Shown: positions 54,778-62,591 of the stretch, one piece after another
Layout of the letters: each line of letters opens with the position of its first letter
Numbering within the stretch: position 1 is the first letter of the stretch
Origin: Bacteroidales bacterium
GTDB lineage: Bacteria; Bacteroidota; Bacteroidia; Bacteroidales; F082
Direction of reading: 5' to 3'
Length of the DNA: 64,000 nt
Assembly: GCA_017461665.1 (NCBI GenBank)
Contig: JAFTXI010000023.1
Coordinates: forward strand, 20,108 to 84,107
Position numbers and translations under genes: made by a program
The notes under the pieces: generated by a model
The model's input: only the letters and a program-made list of their open reading frames with translations
Told to the model about the DNA's origin: nothing
Database searches by the model: none

Positions 54778-54870
54778 GCTGTTTACTTGGGAATATAAAA
54801 ACGAAGTACACAAAATATATCAAATATCTGTGTACTTACTTTAATATAAATTATGTTATAGAGAATTTTT

Positions 54871-55326
54871 TCAATTGCCGTCAGCGATTTTTCCGTTATA
54901 ATAAAGGCTGAAAGGCACAAAAGTATAATAATCTAAGAAAGCATTTCCGGCAGCCGAAATTGTATAGACGTCGTTGGATAACGAAATGCTGATGTCTCCG
55001 GCAAGGACGTATTCCACTCCCGACCAAATCATCGTTATCTCACCATTATTATCACCGTTGAATGTTAGTTGTAGGTTTCCCGTTGGAATACTTTGTTTTT
55101 TGTCAAATTCCAAAATCAGTTCCATCGCGTCAGTGTTGACAATGATATAAGTATCATCGTTTTCTGTTTTGTTAAGAACCGATGTTATCGGAGAAATTGC
55201 ATCACCAATAGTGATGACATTGCTTGTAAGAATTACCTCATCAGGTCCGTCATTTTCATCGCAACTCGTGAAAATCAAAGGTAACGTAAGGATAAATAAT
55301 CCAATTAATAAAATAGTCTTTTTCAT
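54871..55326 (-). CDS. Small lipoprotein, beta-rich, unknown function
   Basis: 151 residues. Lipoprotein signal MKKTILLIGLFILTLPLIF followed by TSC (Cys near residue 22), then an acidic spacer DENDGPDE that may act as a surface-export signal in Bacteroidota. The remainder alternates polar and hydrophobic residues, as in a small beta barrel. No known family recognised. It stands alone between the gal operon and the broken fic gene. Confidence 0.7.
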   Translation of the reverse strand: MKKTILLIGLFILTLPLIFTSCDENDGPDEVILTSNVITIGDAISPITSVLNKTENDDTYIIVNTDAMELILEFDKKQSIPTGNLQLTFNGDNNGEITMIWSGVEYVLAGDISISLSNDVYTISAAGNAFLDYYTFVPFSLYYNGKIADGN

Positions 55327-55575
55327 AACTTTTGTTTTTTTTATTGATTAGAAAACAAACTGATGAAATAAATGTTGGAAATGATTTGTTAAAAATCTTT
55401 GTTTTTAACGACAACAATCAATGGACAATTGTCAACAGACTTTGACTATTCTCATTATTGATATAAAAAATGTCAGTTATTTTTTTGCCAAATTATACTC
55501 CTTTTATAAAACAGATTGGGTTTATTTTCGTAAATTTGTAAACTCTTGACAAGAACCTTACAACATATTCATTTT

Positions 55576-55970
55576 ATGAAAAACGGATATTTAGATTTTG
55601 AGGAATACATCAGACAAGACGAGCCTGAGAAAAAGAAACGTGCTGAAGCATGGCGCGTTGCTATTGGCGAACAAGCTAATCTGTCAAAACCCGAACAAGT
55701 ACCCGAACAAGTAAATAATCTATTGCATACAAATAATACATTAATTATTGGTTTGATAAATATTATTGGTTGTAATGAATTTTCTATTTCACAACTAATG
55801 GAGAAATTGGGATTAAAGCATCGTCCTAAATTCTTGGAATATCACCTCAACCCTGCCATCAAAGATGGTATATTCGTATGCTTTATCCAAATTCTCCCCG
55901 TCATCCAAAACAAAAATATCTTTTAACTGTAAAAGGATTAGCGTTATATAAAGAATTGACAAAAGAATAA
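55576..55970 (+). pseudogene. Remnant of a second Fic-family gene, core deleted
   Basis: From ATG at 55576 the start MKNGYLDFEEYIRQDEPEKK and then AEAWRVAIGEQ is the VbhA-like antitoxin segment that opens many Fic proteins. The whole catalytic core is absent: the frame jumps to PEQVPEQVNN, a linker typical of such proteins, and to a winged helix (FSISQLMEKLGLKHRPKFLE). Near 55875 the frame shifts: the other frame continues with MLYPNSPRHPKQKYLLTVKG to TAA at 55968. One large deletion and one frameshift therefore. -7 element TAAATTTG at 55531-55538. Confidence 0.75.
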
Positions 55971-55982
55971 AAAAATAATATT

Positions 55983-56513
55983 ATGCAAAATTTTGTAGAT
56001 CAATTAAAACAAATATTGTTACAATATTTAAGACAGGAAGGTGCTGTTGGCGAGCGTTTCCCTATTTGCCCTGACGTGGAAGACAAATGGAAGGTTCTTT
56101 TGGAAGCTTATCTCCCCGATGGCGTTAGAGAGTTCAACGAATATCCGATGGTCTCACTCGGCTGGACGATGTTCCTCGGAATGGCGATTGCCAAATTCTG
56201 GGACGAAGACTGGGTGAAATACGACAATATGACTTACTTGTACGAATATATCCGCGACAAAAGAGGATTCGATGAGATGGACGAATATATACTCGAAGAG
56301 ATTCTTAAATTCGATGAAGAGAAATGCAAGAAAACTACAGAACTCGTTGCGGAATGTTCAAGTATAACAAACACATTCTTACGCAATCAGAATATTGAAC
56401 CGGGAACAAAAGATGCTTTAGAAGCTTATCTAAAATGTATCAATCAGATGTATCTGATGGGAATGGCTGTTCAGCTCAACGAGATGGGATATAAGATGTT
56501 GGGATTGAATTAA
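55983..56513 (+). CDS. Conserved-type hypothetical protein
   Basis: 176 residues, helical, no signal peptide. FVDQLKQILLQYLRQEGAVG at 4-23; EYPMVSLGWTMFLGMAIAKF (53-72) is the most hydrophobic part but carries Gly and Met rather than a full membrane helix; KRGFDEMDEYILEEILKFDE and three further helices follow. I do not recognise a family and assign no function. It starts 12 bases after the fic remnant and converges on btuG, with repeat copy 3 in between. Confidence 0.65.
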   Translation: MQNFVDQLKQILLQYLRQEGAVGERFPICPDVEDKWKVLLEAYLPDGVREFNEYPMVSLGWTMFLGMAIAKFWDEDWVKYDNMTYLYEYIRDKRGFDEMDEYILEEILKFDEEKCKKTTELVAECSSITNTFLRNQNIEPGTKDALEAYLKCINQMYLMGMAVQLNEMGYKMLGLN

Positions 56514-56526
56514 AAGAATAAAAAAA

Positions 56527-56579
56527 GAGACGCAGCAACGACATTTTGATTATTTTTCATGGTGTCGTTGATACGTCTC
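56527..56579 (-). repeat. Palindromic interspersed element, copy 3 (also btuG terminator)
   Basis: Arms GAGACGCAGCAACGACAT and GTGTCGTTGATACGTCTC. On the minus strand the closing arm is followed directly by TTTTTTATT, 17 bases after the btuG stop, so the copy has the form of a rho-independent terminator for the B12 unit. Confidence 0.8.
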
Positions 56580-56596
56580 TAAGATGTATCTAAATA

Positions 56597-57706
56597 TTAA
56601 TTAAACATCATAAATCCTGGGATGATGCCAGCTTCAAATTTTGTGATGAAATTACCGTTGCTGTCGAAACGTAACACATCGCCGTTTTGAATATAGTCTT
56701 TCACATCAGTGAGATAGATGTCGCCATTTTCAGGTGAGACAGCTACATTAGTAAAGACGTGATTTACAACATCTCCGTTGTCGGTTGACTGTTGATAGTT
56801 AACAAAGATATTTGTCGGAAGCATCTCATCATCAATAGACATCTTATAAAGATTTAAAGTTCCAAAACCTCCGTTTAGAATATAAAGGTTTTCTTTCTCG
56901 TTGTCAATTGCCATCGATGAAGGATAGTCGCCTTCTGCAAAGTCGATACGTTTGAGGATTTCACGAGTGCTTGGATTGATACAGAACAACGATGGTTCAC
57001 ACGGTGGCAAATAACCTCCACTACATAAAACCCAGATATTGTTGTCCTTATCTAAAACGATACTATTAGGTTCTGCCGCTACTTCCACCTCATCAACGAG
57101 TTCGTCTGTCTCTACATTAACAAATTGAATGGTAGAATTAGATGTCTCTGGCTGATAGAAATTCGACCAGTTTGTCACAACGACTTCATTGCCAACACGC
57201 ACCATCTTTTCTGTAGTGTTACCTAATTCAATGAAACCTGTCTTTTGCATAGTCGATGGATTGAAAATCCAAAGTCCCGTCGATTCTTGGTCAGAAATAT
57301 AAGCCTTGTCTTTCGAGATAGAAACAATATGACGTGGTGAGGTAAGACCTTCCAACTTGGCTTCATATTTCATTGTCTTAGGATCGACTTTGTAGATGTA
57401 TTTGCTGTTATTCACAACGATATACATTCCTGTCTCGTCCATCATCATTGAGTTAGCCACATCTCCAAGTGGAGCGACATTCACCTTATAGAAAAGATTG
57501 TTTGTCACTGTGTCTGCTTCAGGATCGTAGAAAGTAAGCGACGAATTAGCGTAAGTGAAAGTTCCTTCATTCAAGATAAAAAGACCTTCTGCGATGTCGT
57601 TGTTTCCGTTATTTGAAGGTGGTGTAGGTGTTGGATCATCGCCTCTGCATGAGACAAATGTTAACAAGATGCTAATAAAAATTAGCGATAATACTGATTT
57701 TTTCAT
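56597..57706 (-). CDS. btuG: Surface cobalamin-binding lipoprotein, BtuG-like
   Basis: 369 residues. Lipoprotein signal with lipobox VSC (Cys20) and the spacer RGDDPTPTPPSNNGN. The rest is a beta propeller with recurring blocks such as LFILNEGTFTYANSSLTFYD (43-62), RHIVSISKDKAYISDQESTG and PNSIVLDKDNNIWVLCSGGY, as in the DUF5074/YncE-like proteins. BtuG of Bacteroides captures vitamin B12 with very high affinity and passes it to BtuB. The assignment rests on this fold, its place after btuB, and the cobalamin riboswitch upstream. Confidence 0.85.
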   Translation of the reverse strand: MKKSVLSLIFISILLTFVSCRGDDPTPTPPSNNGNNDIAEGLFILNEGTFTYANSSLTFYDPEADTVTNNLFYKVNVAPLGDVANSMMMDETGMYIVVNNSKYIYKVDPKTMKYEAKLEGLTSPRHIVSISKDKAYISDQESTGLWIFNPSTMQKTGFIELGNTTEKMVRVGNEVVVTNWSNFYQPETSNSTIQFVNVETDELVDEVEVAAEPNSIVLDKDNNIWVLCSGGYLPPCEPSLFCINPSTREILKRIDFAEGDYPSSMAIDNEKENLYILNGGFGTLNLYKMSIDDEMLPTNIFVNYQQSTDNGDVVNHVFTNVAVSPENGDIYLTDVKDYIQNGDVLRFDSNGNFITKFEAGIIPGFMMFN

Positions 57707-57779
57707 TTTTACTTAATTTTTGTTAATTTTACTTAATTTTTATTTAGATGTAATTGATATTTATTCATTTCTATTTGTT

Positions 57780-57833
57780 GAGACGTATCAATGACATATT
57801 GTTTATTTTTGTTAGGTGTCATTGGTGCGTCTC
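57780..57833 (-). repeat. Palindromic interspersed element, copy 4
   Basis: Arms GAGACGTATCAATGACAT and TGTCATTGGTGCGTCTC; the centre reads AATGAC on the left and GTCATT on the right, a third variant kept complementary. Between btuB and btuG. Confidence 0.82.
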
Positions 57834-57853
57834 TACCATCATTCCTAATTAAT

Positions 57854-59776
57854 TTATAGTTTAAATTCCAAATATATTTCATAACTGCGTCCTGGCATTG
57901 CTCTCCAGAGAATAGTCTGATAATCTTTATCTGTTAAATTATTTATTTTAAACTCTATCCTAAATTTATTTAATTGTTTACCAAACGAGATATGATGTAA
58001 GGTATATGCCGGTAAATTAAAAGCAAAGAAATCTTCATCGTTCATAGAGGTTTTTCTTTCTCCTGTAAATTCAAAAGTATAGTTAAGATTCCATGTCTTC
58101 CACTTCATTTCGGCAAAGGCATTAGCATGATGTATTGGAATATAAATCAGTTGTTTTCCATCAGAGTCGTATTGTTGTGCGTACTCACTTTCATCGGTGG
58201 TGTGGCTATAAACGTAATTTCCTGACAAGGAGAAATTCCAAAGATTATATTTGTAATTTGCCCTAAGATGAAGTTCGAGACCGCGAGCAAGTACTTCCGA
58301 GACATTCTTTGGCATCCAATATCTATAAGTTGTTGGAACCCATTGTATCCAGTCATTGACTCTTGAATAATATAATCCCGACTTAAAGTCAAAGGTGAAG
58401 TTCTGATTTTCAAAAAGATAATTAACATCTAAATCGAATGTCTTACCTTTTTCTGCTTTAAGATTTTCATTACCTCCTGGGTACCAATACAAATCGTTTA
58501 AAGTAGGATTTCTATAGTTATGACTATAACCAGCATTGAAAGTCAAGCCGTTGACGAATGGCATTCCATAAGTCAGTGTCGCTGTTGGAAAGAATCCTGC
58601 TGATTTATCATCGACATAATCGTTACGTAGTGTCAGCCTTAAATCTAAATCTTTGTAAATTTCTCCATCGACAGCTGCGTATAAAGAAACGATATTTCTA
58701 TCTTTTATTCCATCATAATTTGAAGAAGTCACGCTTTCGTAATCACATTGTACTTTCGCATATAAATTCCAAGATTTATACAAATCCTGTTGTAAGTCAA
58801 CAATCTGACGAAAGACATCCGACTTATTCAACGTATTGATTTGCGTCACGGGATAGTTGTTAGAAGTATATGATTCCAAGAAATAATTTTGTTTCTCATA
58901 GAAATAGGCCGACTTCACTTCTACCCTACCCGTATTCCAATAATATTTATAAGAAATAAAGTTACGTGAGAAATCATTGTCGGCATATTCCTTAGTGTTA
59001 TTGAATGCGTTAGGCATTATCTGCGGATAATTTCTGTGGCTCCACTGGTTCCATGAGACTAATGTAATAAGAGAATTTTTAAAGCGTAACTGCATCTCCG
59101 GCATTAATCCATAATCGACGAAATCGGCGTTTTTCTGTTTCATCTCCTGATGTGGAATCGTTGCTATGTTGTTATATGTAAAGTCGTTATCGCTGGAGTT
59201 ACGATAAGCTTTAATTCTTGTCATGAAATTATTTCCAGAATAACCAACCGTTATGTAGCTTCCCCATGTATTGAAACTGCCGTAAGTCTGTTTCACATCT
59301 AACAAAAGTCCCTCATTGAATTTCTGGGTGTTGGAGATATTGACTGCACCACCGAGTCCGCCGCTGTTGGCAGAAGTCTTGCTTCCCCATTGCAGAGATA
59401 TTTCGTCGGTAAAGAAAACAGGTATAGTGCTAAAATCGACTTCACCGAGTGATGGCGAATTTAACTGAAAACCATTCCAAAGCACAAGAGTATGACTCGA
59501 TGTCGTTCCACGGAATGAAGCCGACGCTGTTCCTCCCGGGCCGTATGTCTTTATGAAAACAGGTGAATGCTGAATTAGGAGTTGAGAGAGTGAAACGGTT
59601 TTAAGTCGTTTGATGAGTGCTGTGTCGATTTTGCGTTCCATTGCTTTTTCCTGCACATTCTTATATATATGCGTCGAACTTATCTCAACAGATTCAAGAA
59701 CTATAGTATCGTTCTGCGCTAAGCACGTGACACTTAGCGCTAAGAATAATATCAGTATCAATTCTTTGTTTCGCAT
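57854..59776 (-). CDS. btuB: TonB-dependent vitamin B12 receptor
   Basis: 640 residues. Signal peptide MRNKELILILFLALSVTCLA; TonB box region NDTIVLESVEI (about 23-33); plug with GPGGTASASFRGTTSSHTLV (about 84-103) and LGGAVNIS; then a 22-strand barrel ending LEFKL. Of the short BtuB/FhuE-like class rather than the long SusC class. Cobalamin is the probable substrate because of the riboswitch and btuG. The ATG at 59776 is chosen; seven further codons upstream are open but lack a signal-peptide logic and reach toward repeat copy 5. Confidence 0.9.
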   Translation of the reverse strand: MRNKELILILFLALSVTCLAQNDTIVLESVEISSTHIYKNVQEKAMERKIDTALIKRLKTVSLSQLLIQHSPVFIKTYGPGGTASASFRGTTSSHTLVLWNGFQLNSPSLGEVDFSTIPVFFTDEISLQWGSKTSANSGGLGGAVNISNTQKFNEGLLLDVKQTYGSFNTWGSYITVGYSGNNFMTRIKAYRNSSDNDFTYNNIATIPHQEMKQKNADFVDYGLMPEMQLRFKNSLITLVSWNQWSHRNYPQIMPNAFNNTKEYADNDFSRNFISYKYYWNTGRVEVKSAYFYEKQNYFLESYTSNNYPVTQINTLNKSDVFRQIVDLQQDLYKSWNLYAKVQCDYESVTSSNYDGIKDRNIVSLYAAVDGEIYKDLDLRLTLRNDYVDDKSAGFFPTATLTYGMPFVNGLTFNAGYSHNYRNPTLNDLYWYPGGNENLKAEKGKTFDLDVNYLFENQNFTFDFKSGLYYSRVNDWIQWVPTTYRYWMPKNVSEVLARGLELHLRANYKYNLWNFSLSGNYVYSHTTDESEYAQQYDSDGKQLIYIPIHHANAFAEMKWKTWNLNYTFEFTGERKTSMNDEDFFAFNLPAYTLHHISFGKQLNKFRIEFKINNLTDKDYQTILWRAMPGRSYEIYLEFKL

Positions 59777-59798
59777 CAATATTTGTTTTGTCCACAAT

Positions 59799-59845
59799 GA
59801 GACGCATCAATGTGTGTGAATTGGCAGGAAACATTGGTACGTCTC
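59799..59845 (-). repeat. Palindromic interspersed element, copy 5
   Basis: Arms GAGACGCATCAATGT and ACATTGGTACGTCTC with a shorter centre (47 bases in all). It sits 23 bases before the btuB ATG, inside the leader that follows the riboswitch. Confidence 0.75.
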
Positions 59846-59932
59846 TACTTTCTAATCAAAATACTTTGGGAGAAAACATCAATGCTTTTTTTGTTGTAGC
59901 GACCGACTTTTATCCCGAAAGTCCACTTTATG

Positions 59933-60006
59933 AAGTCTATAAGTCTACGAGTCTGTGAGTCTATGAGTTTGGACTTATAGACTTATAGTCTTATTGACTT
60001 ATTGTC
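59933..60006. repeat. 8-bp tandem repeats in inverted arrangement
   Basis: Four units of GTCTATRA type (GTCTATAA, GTCTACGA, GTCTGTGA, GTCTATGA) are followed by four of the opposite sense (GACTTATA, GACTTATA, GTCTTATT, GACTTATT). AAGTCTATAAGTC (59933-59945) and GACTTATAGACTT (59972-59984) form a perfect 13-pair stem. It lies between riboswitch and btuB. Confidence 0.8.
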
Positions 60007-60014
60007 TCTGATTC

Positions 60015-60172
60015 ATGGCAGGTCTTCTGACTTACTCCTTACGCCTGACGTCTTCCCATCTTCTTGGAAAAGACAGTGACTTTCTGTCGGGCGCTGCAAG
60101 AGATCACAGCAGCGGGAACTGTCCGAGATTCACACTCGGTTCCCTATTGAGTCCTAACGGACACCACTTATC
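60015..60172 (-). promoter_or_regulatory. Cobalamin riboswitch upstream of btuB
   Basis: On the minus strand the conserved parts follow in order: GGTGTCCGTTAGGAC, AATAGGGAACCGAGTGTGAA, a GCTGCTGTGA segment, the B12-box-like AGCGCCCGACAGAAAGTCAC, GGGAAGACGTC and the closing AAGTCAGAAGACCTGCC. Length and order match the adenosylcobalamin aptamer. It would shut off btuB and btuG when B12 is plentiful. The space from its 3' end to btuB is 238 bases and contains the inverted tandem repeats and repeat copy 5, so the switch part of the platform is not obvious. Confidence 0.93.
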
Positions 60173-60177
60173 AGTTG

Positions 60178-60185
60178 CAAAGATA
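60178..60185 (-). promoter_or_regulatory. -7 promoter element of the riboswitch-btuB-btuG transcript
   Basis: Minus strand TATCTTTG, exact match; a TTTG lies 23 bases upstream (60209-60212). The start of transcription falls just before the aptamer. Confidence 0.65.
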
Positions 60186-60266
60186 AAAAAAAGTCTAATG
60201 TCGGGCGACAAATGACTAAAGAAATTTTTCTTTTTTAATTTCATAACGCTATCAATTAATAACAAA

Positions 60267-60320
60267 AAGACGCATCAACGACACATTACTTGATTATCTT
60301 AGGTATCGTAAGTACGTCTC
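60267..60320 (-). repeat. Palindromic interspersed element, copy 6 (possible terminator of the radical SAM gene)
   Basis: Arms AAGACGCATCAACGACAC and TATCGTAAGTACGTCTC, the most diverged copy. On the minus strand it ends GCGTCTTTTTGTTATT, so it could end the radical SAM transcript, 36 bases after its stop. Confidence 0.65.
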
Positions 60321-60356
60321 TCGTATATCTGTAAACTTATTGAAAGTACATACCTC

Positions 60357-61667
60357 TTATATATCTGTTTTTAATTCAGTCATTCTTTTATACCATTTTT
60401 GTGCTATAATAGATTGTTTCAACCAATAACATTTATCCTCTCCAATTTCATTAATTTTCATATATGTTCTCAATGAGCACCCTCTGCAAAATGAAATATG
60501 TATACAATTACTACAAATATCGTCATTAGGAAGAGTAAGATTCGAATTTATTGTACATAAAGGGTTATTAAATATCTCCCTAGAACCATCTTTTGCTATA
60601 TTTCCAATTATACCATAATCCGTGTATGTTGCACACATTCTTACAACGCCTTGTGGATTCATTACATATGTTCTTGAACCAGCACCACAACCTCCATTTT
60701 TTTGCAATTCATTCATTGAGGTATCATCTAATAGATGTATGTAACCTGAATACTTCTCAATGATACTTGTCTCATAATTCATCACATCAATAGAATTAAT
60801 GTTTGTCCAAAATTGTTTTAATTTTTCTGCTCTTCCAATTGGTATTACAGGTGAATATGTAAATTTCATTGCTCCTAACGACTTTGCATAAAGCAGTGTT
60901 TCTTCAATATGATTCCAATTATATTCATCAATTGTCATTTAAGCTCTAACAATAAATCCATTCTTTGATAATAATTTTATACCTTCTGTAACTTTTTTAA
61001 AAGAACCTTTTATGCCACTTTTCTTTTCAAATTCTTTTTCATCGTAACTATCAAGACTTATAGAAAACACCAATTTTGATTTATATGGTAACATACTATA
61101 TACAAACTTCTCTGTAACCATTGTTCCATTTGTTAATATCGATATAAGGGAAAGTCTGTTAAAGCAAAAATCAATAATATCAATAAAATTTGGATGTAAC
61201 AATGGTTCACCACCTGTTAATTCTACAACACTCAATCCTTTCATTGATAATTCTGTTATAATTTCATATAATTTACTTGTTTCCATAGCAGATTCTTCAA
61301 TCGATAATCCAGAATTGTTGTAGCAATAATAACATCTTAAATTACATTTATTTGTTAATTCAAAATGCATACTTTCTGGATAAAAAATACCACTTTCATC
61401 AACTATTCTATAATCAATATTATAGTCTCTTGTCTGATGATATGACAAATTATCTTCTAACAACAATTGCATAATTCCAAAAAAAGTTTTTGTCTTATCA
61501 GAATTAACATATTCTAAAGCATCATATAGTGATAATCCATCATATATTTGCCTAATAACTTCTGCGATATTTTTATCAATTTTTATATAATCACCATTAG
61601 GTGATAAAATTGTACCATGCTTTTTGTATATATACAGGGTACAATTATTATTCAAGTATAGATACAT
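60357..61667 (-). pseudogene. Radical SAM/SPASM peptide maturase, interrupted by one stop codon
   Basis: Two in-phase parts, 242 and 193 residues, are split by a single TAA (60939-60941) between GFIVRA and MTIDEYNWN. Residues 1-75 look like a PqqD-type precursor-binding domain (IRQIYDGLSLYDALEYVNSD). The radical SAM core has the cluster motif CNLRCYYC (Cys108, 112, 115) and ELTGGEPLLHP. The second part has a SPASM-like set of cysteines: GGCGAGSRTY, MCATYTD, CSNCIHISFCRGC and DKCYWL. Such enzymes crosslink or otherwise modify ribosomal peptides. The stop makes this copy a probable pseudogene, unless read through or a sequencing error. Last in the unit, after a 162-base gap. Confidence 0.8.
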
Positions 61668-61709
61668 AACAATTTGTTTTAGTTTTAAAATAAATGCAAG
61701 AATTAGAAG

Positions 61710-61820
61710 CGACTAAAAAGTCATTCTATCTTCTGGAGAATTGAATATTTGAAAATCATTCTCAGACAAGGAATACGGATAAAATCGTCCTCAAAAGCTA
61801 AAATTTTGACTTTTTAGTCG
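61710..61820. repeat. Inverted-repeat element (MITE-like or large hairpin)
   Basis: CGACTAAAAAGTCA (61710-61723) and TGACTTTTTAGTCG (61807-61820) are perfect 14-bp inverted repeats around 83 bases without a gene. Beyond them the flanks remain loosely alike (AATTAGAAG against AATGAGGC). It separates the three-helix protein from the radical SAM gene, and may be a small non-autonomous insert or a terminator-like structure. Confidence 0.65.
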
Positions 61821-61829
61821 GCCTCATTT

Positions 61830-62168
61830 TTAATCTTTATTCACAATTAACAAATACATAACAGAATAAATCACCAAGAAAATATACGATGAAAATATAA
61901 ACCACAAACCATCTTTAAATATGTCTATAAATAAATACGTTATTAAACAAGATATTCCCCACATTAATAAAGAAAAGGCAGATATTATTCGTTTTGTTTT
62001 TATTTCTTTTGGCGAGAAATCTTTATGTATAACATTCTTCCTGACAAAGAAGACTGAGGTTATTCCTAAACCAATAGCAGGAAATACTGCATAAGATCCT
62101 TGAAATAAAAAGGAAAATATTACTCCCAATGCTCCCCATATCAGATACAAATACTCTATTGTTTTCAT
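61830..62168 (-). CDS. Three- to four-helix membrane protein of the peptide cluster
   Basis: 112 residues. Hydrophobic helices at about 6-24, 27-42, 64-83 and 88-108, with a basic loop KNVIHKDFSPKEIKTKR between the second and third. No known family. Its ATG overlaps the stop of the Cys-repeat protein by four bases (ATGA), so the two are made together. Transport, immunity or anchoring of the peptide are all possible. Confidence 0.7.
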   Translation of the reverse strand: MKTIEYLYLIWGALGVIFSFLFQGSYAVFPAIGLGITSVFFVRKNVIHKDFSPKEIKTKRIISAFSLLMWGISCLITYLFIDIFKDGLWFIFSSYIFLVIYSVMYLLIVNKD

Positions 62169-62533
62169 ATTTCATTGCTATTTATAGTTATAGCTGAATC
62201 GAAGATTTTTGACACATTAGCAACAGCAAGTACAGCTGACGCAGCATTGCCACCTGCACATAATGCGCATATATAACAAACACTGCAAGCAGGACATGGA
62301 TTTGAACTTTGTTGTACAGGTGCATATAGATTTGTTCGCATTGCTATTTTAACGGTATCTATAATTTTCTCGTCAACATCGAACACCAAATTTGATTCAT
62401 TAAATAATTGTTCTAATGTGACATTCTTTTTACCAGGATTACTTTTTGCATCCATAACAACATTAATTACTTTTTGATAAAACTTATCAAATTCTTCTTT
62501 TTGTAAATAATTTACATTCTTTTTGTTTTCCAT
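62165..62533 (-). CDS. Candidate ribosomal peptide precursor with a Cys-x2 repeat
   Basis: 122 residues. Residues 1-76 are a charged helical leader (EEFDKFYQKVINVVMDAKSN, then TLEQLFNESNLVFDVDEKII). Residues 80-92 read CPACSVCYICALC: five cysteines at exact spacing of three, with no other Cys in the protein. A Gly-Gly pair (94-95) and an Ala/Val/Ser-rich tail follow. Leader plus Cys-rich core, plus a radical SAM enzyme with a PqqD-like domain in the same unit, suggests a precursor for thioether or other crosslinks. An iron-sulfur or metal-binding peptide is the alternative. Not a known family to me. Confidence 0.65.
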   Translation of the reverse strand: MENKKNVNYLQKEEFDKFYQKVINVVMDAKSNPGKKNVTLEQLFNESNLVFDVDEKIIDTVKIAMRTNLYAPVQQSSNPCPACSVCYICALCAGGNAASAVLAVANVSKIFDSAITINSNEI

Positions 62534-62552
62534 AATACTATAATTTTAAATT

Positions 62553-62591
62553 AAGTCACAATTATTCTTATAATCATCAAGGTTGTGACTT
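62553..62591 (-). promoter_or_regulatory. Hairpin in front of the precursor gene
   Basis: AAGTCACAA (62553-62561) and TTGTGACTT (62583-62591) form nine perfect pairs around a 21-base loop, between the membrane-protein stop and the precursor ATG. Without a T-run; it may protect or set apart the precursor part of the mRNA. Confidence 0.5.
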
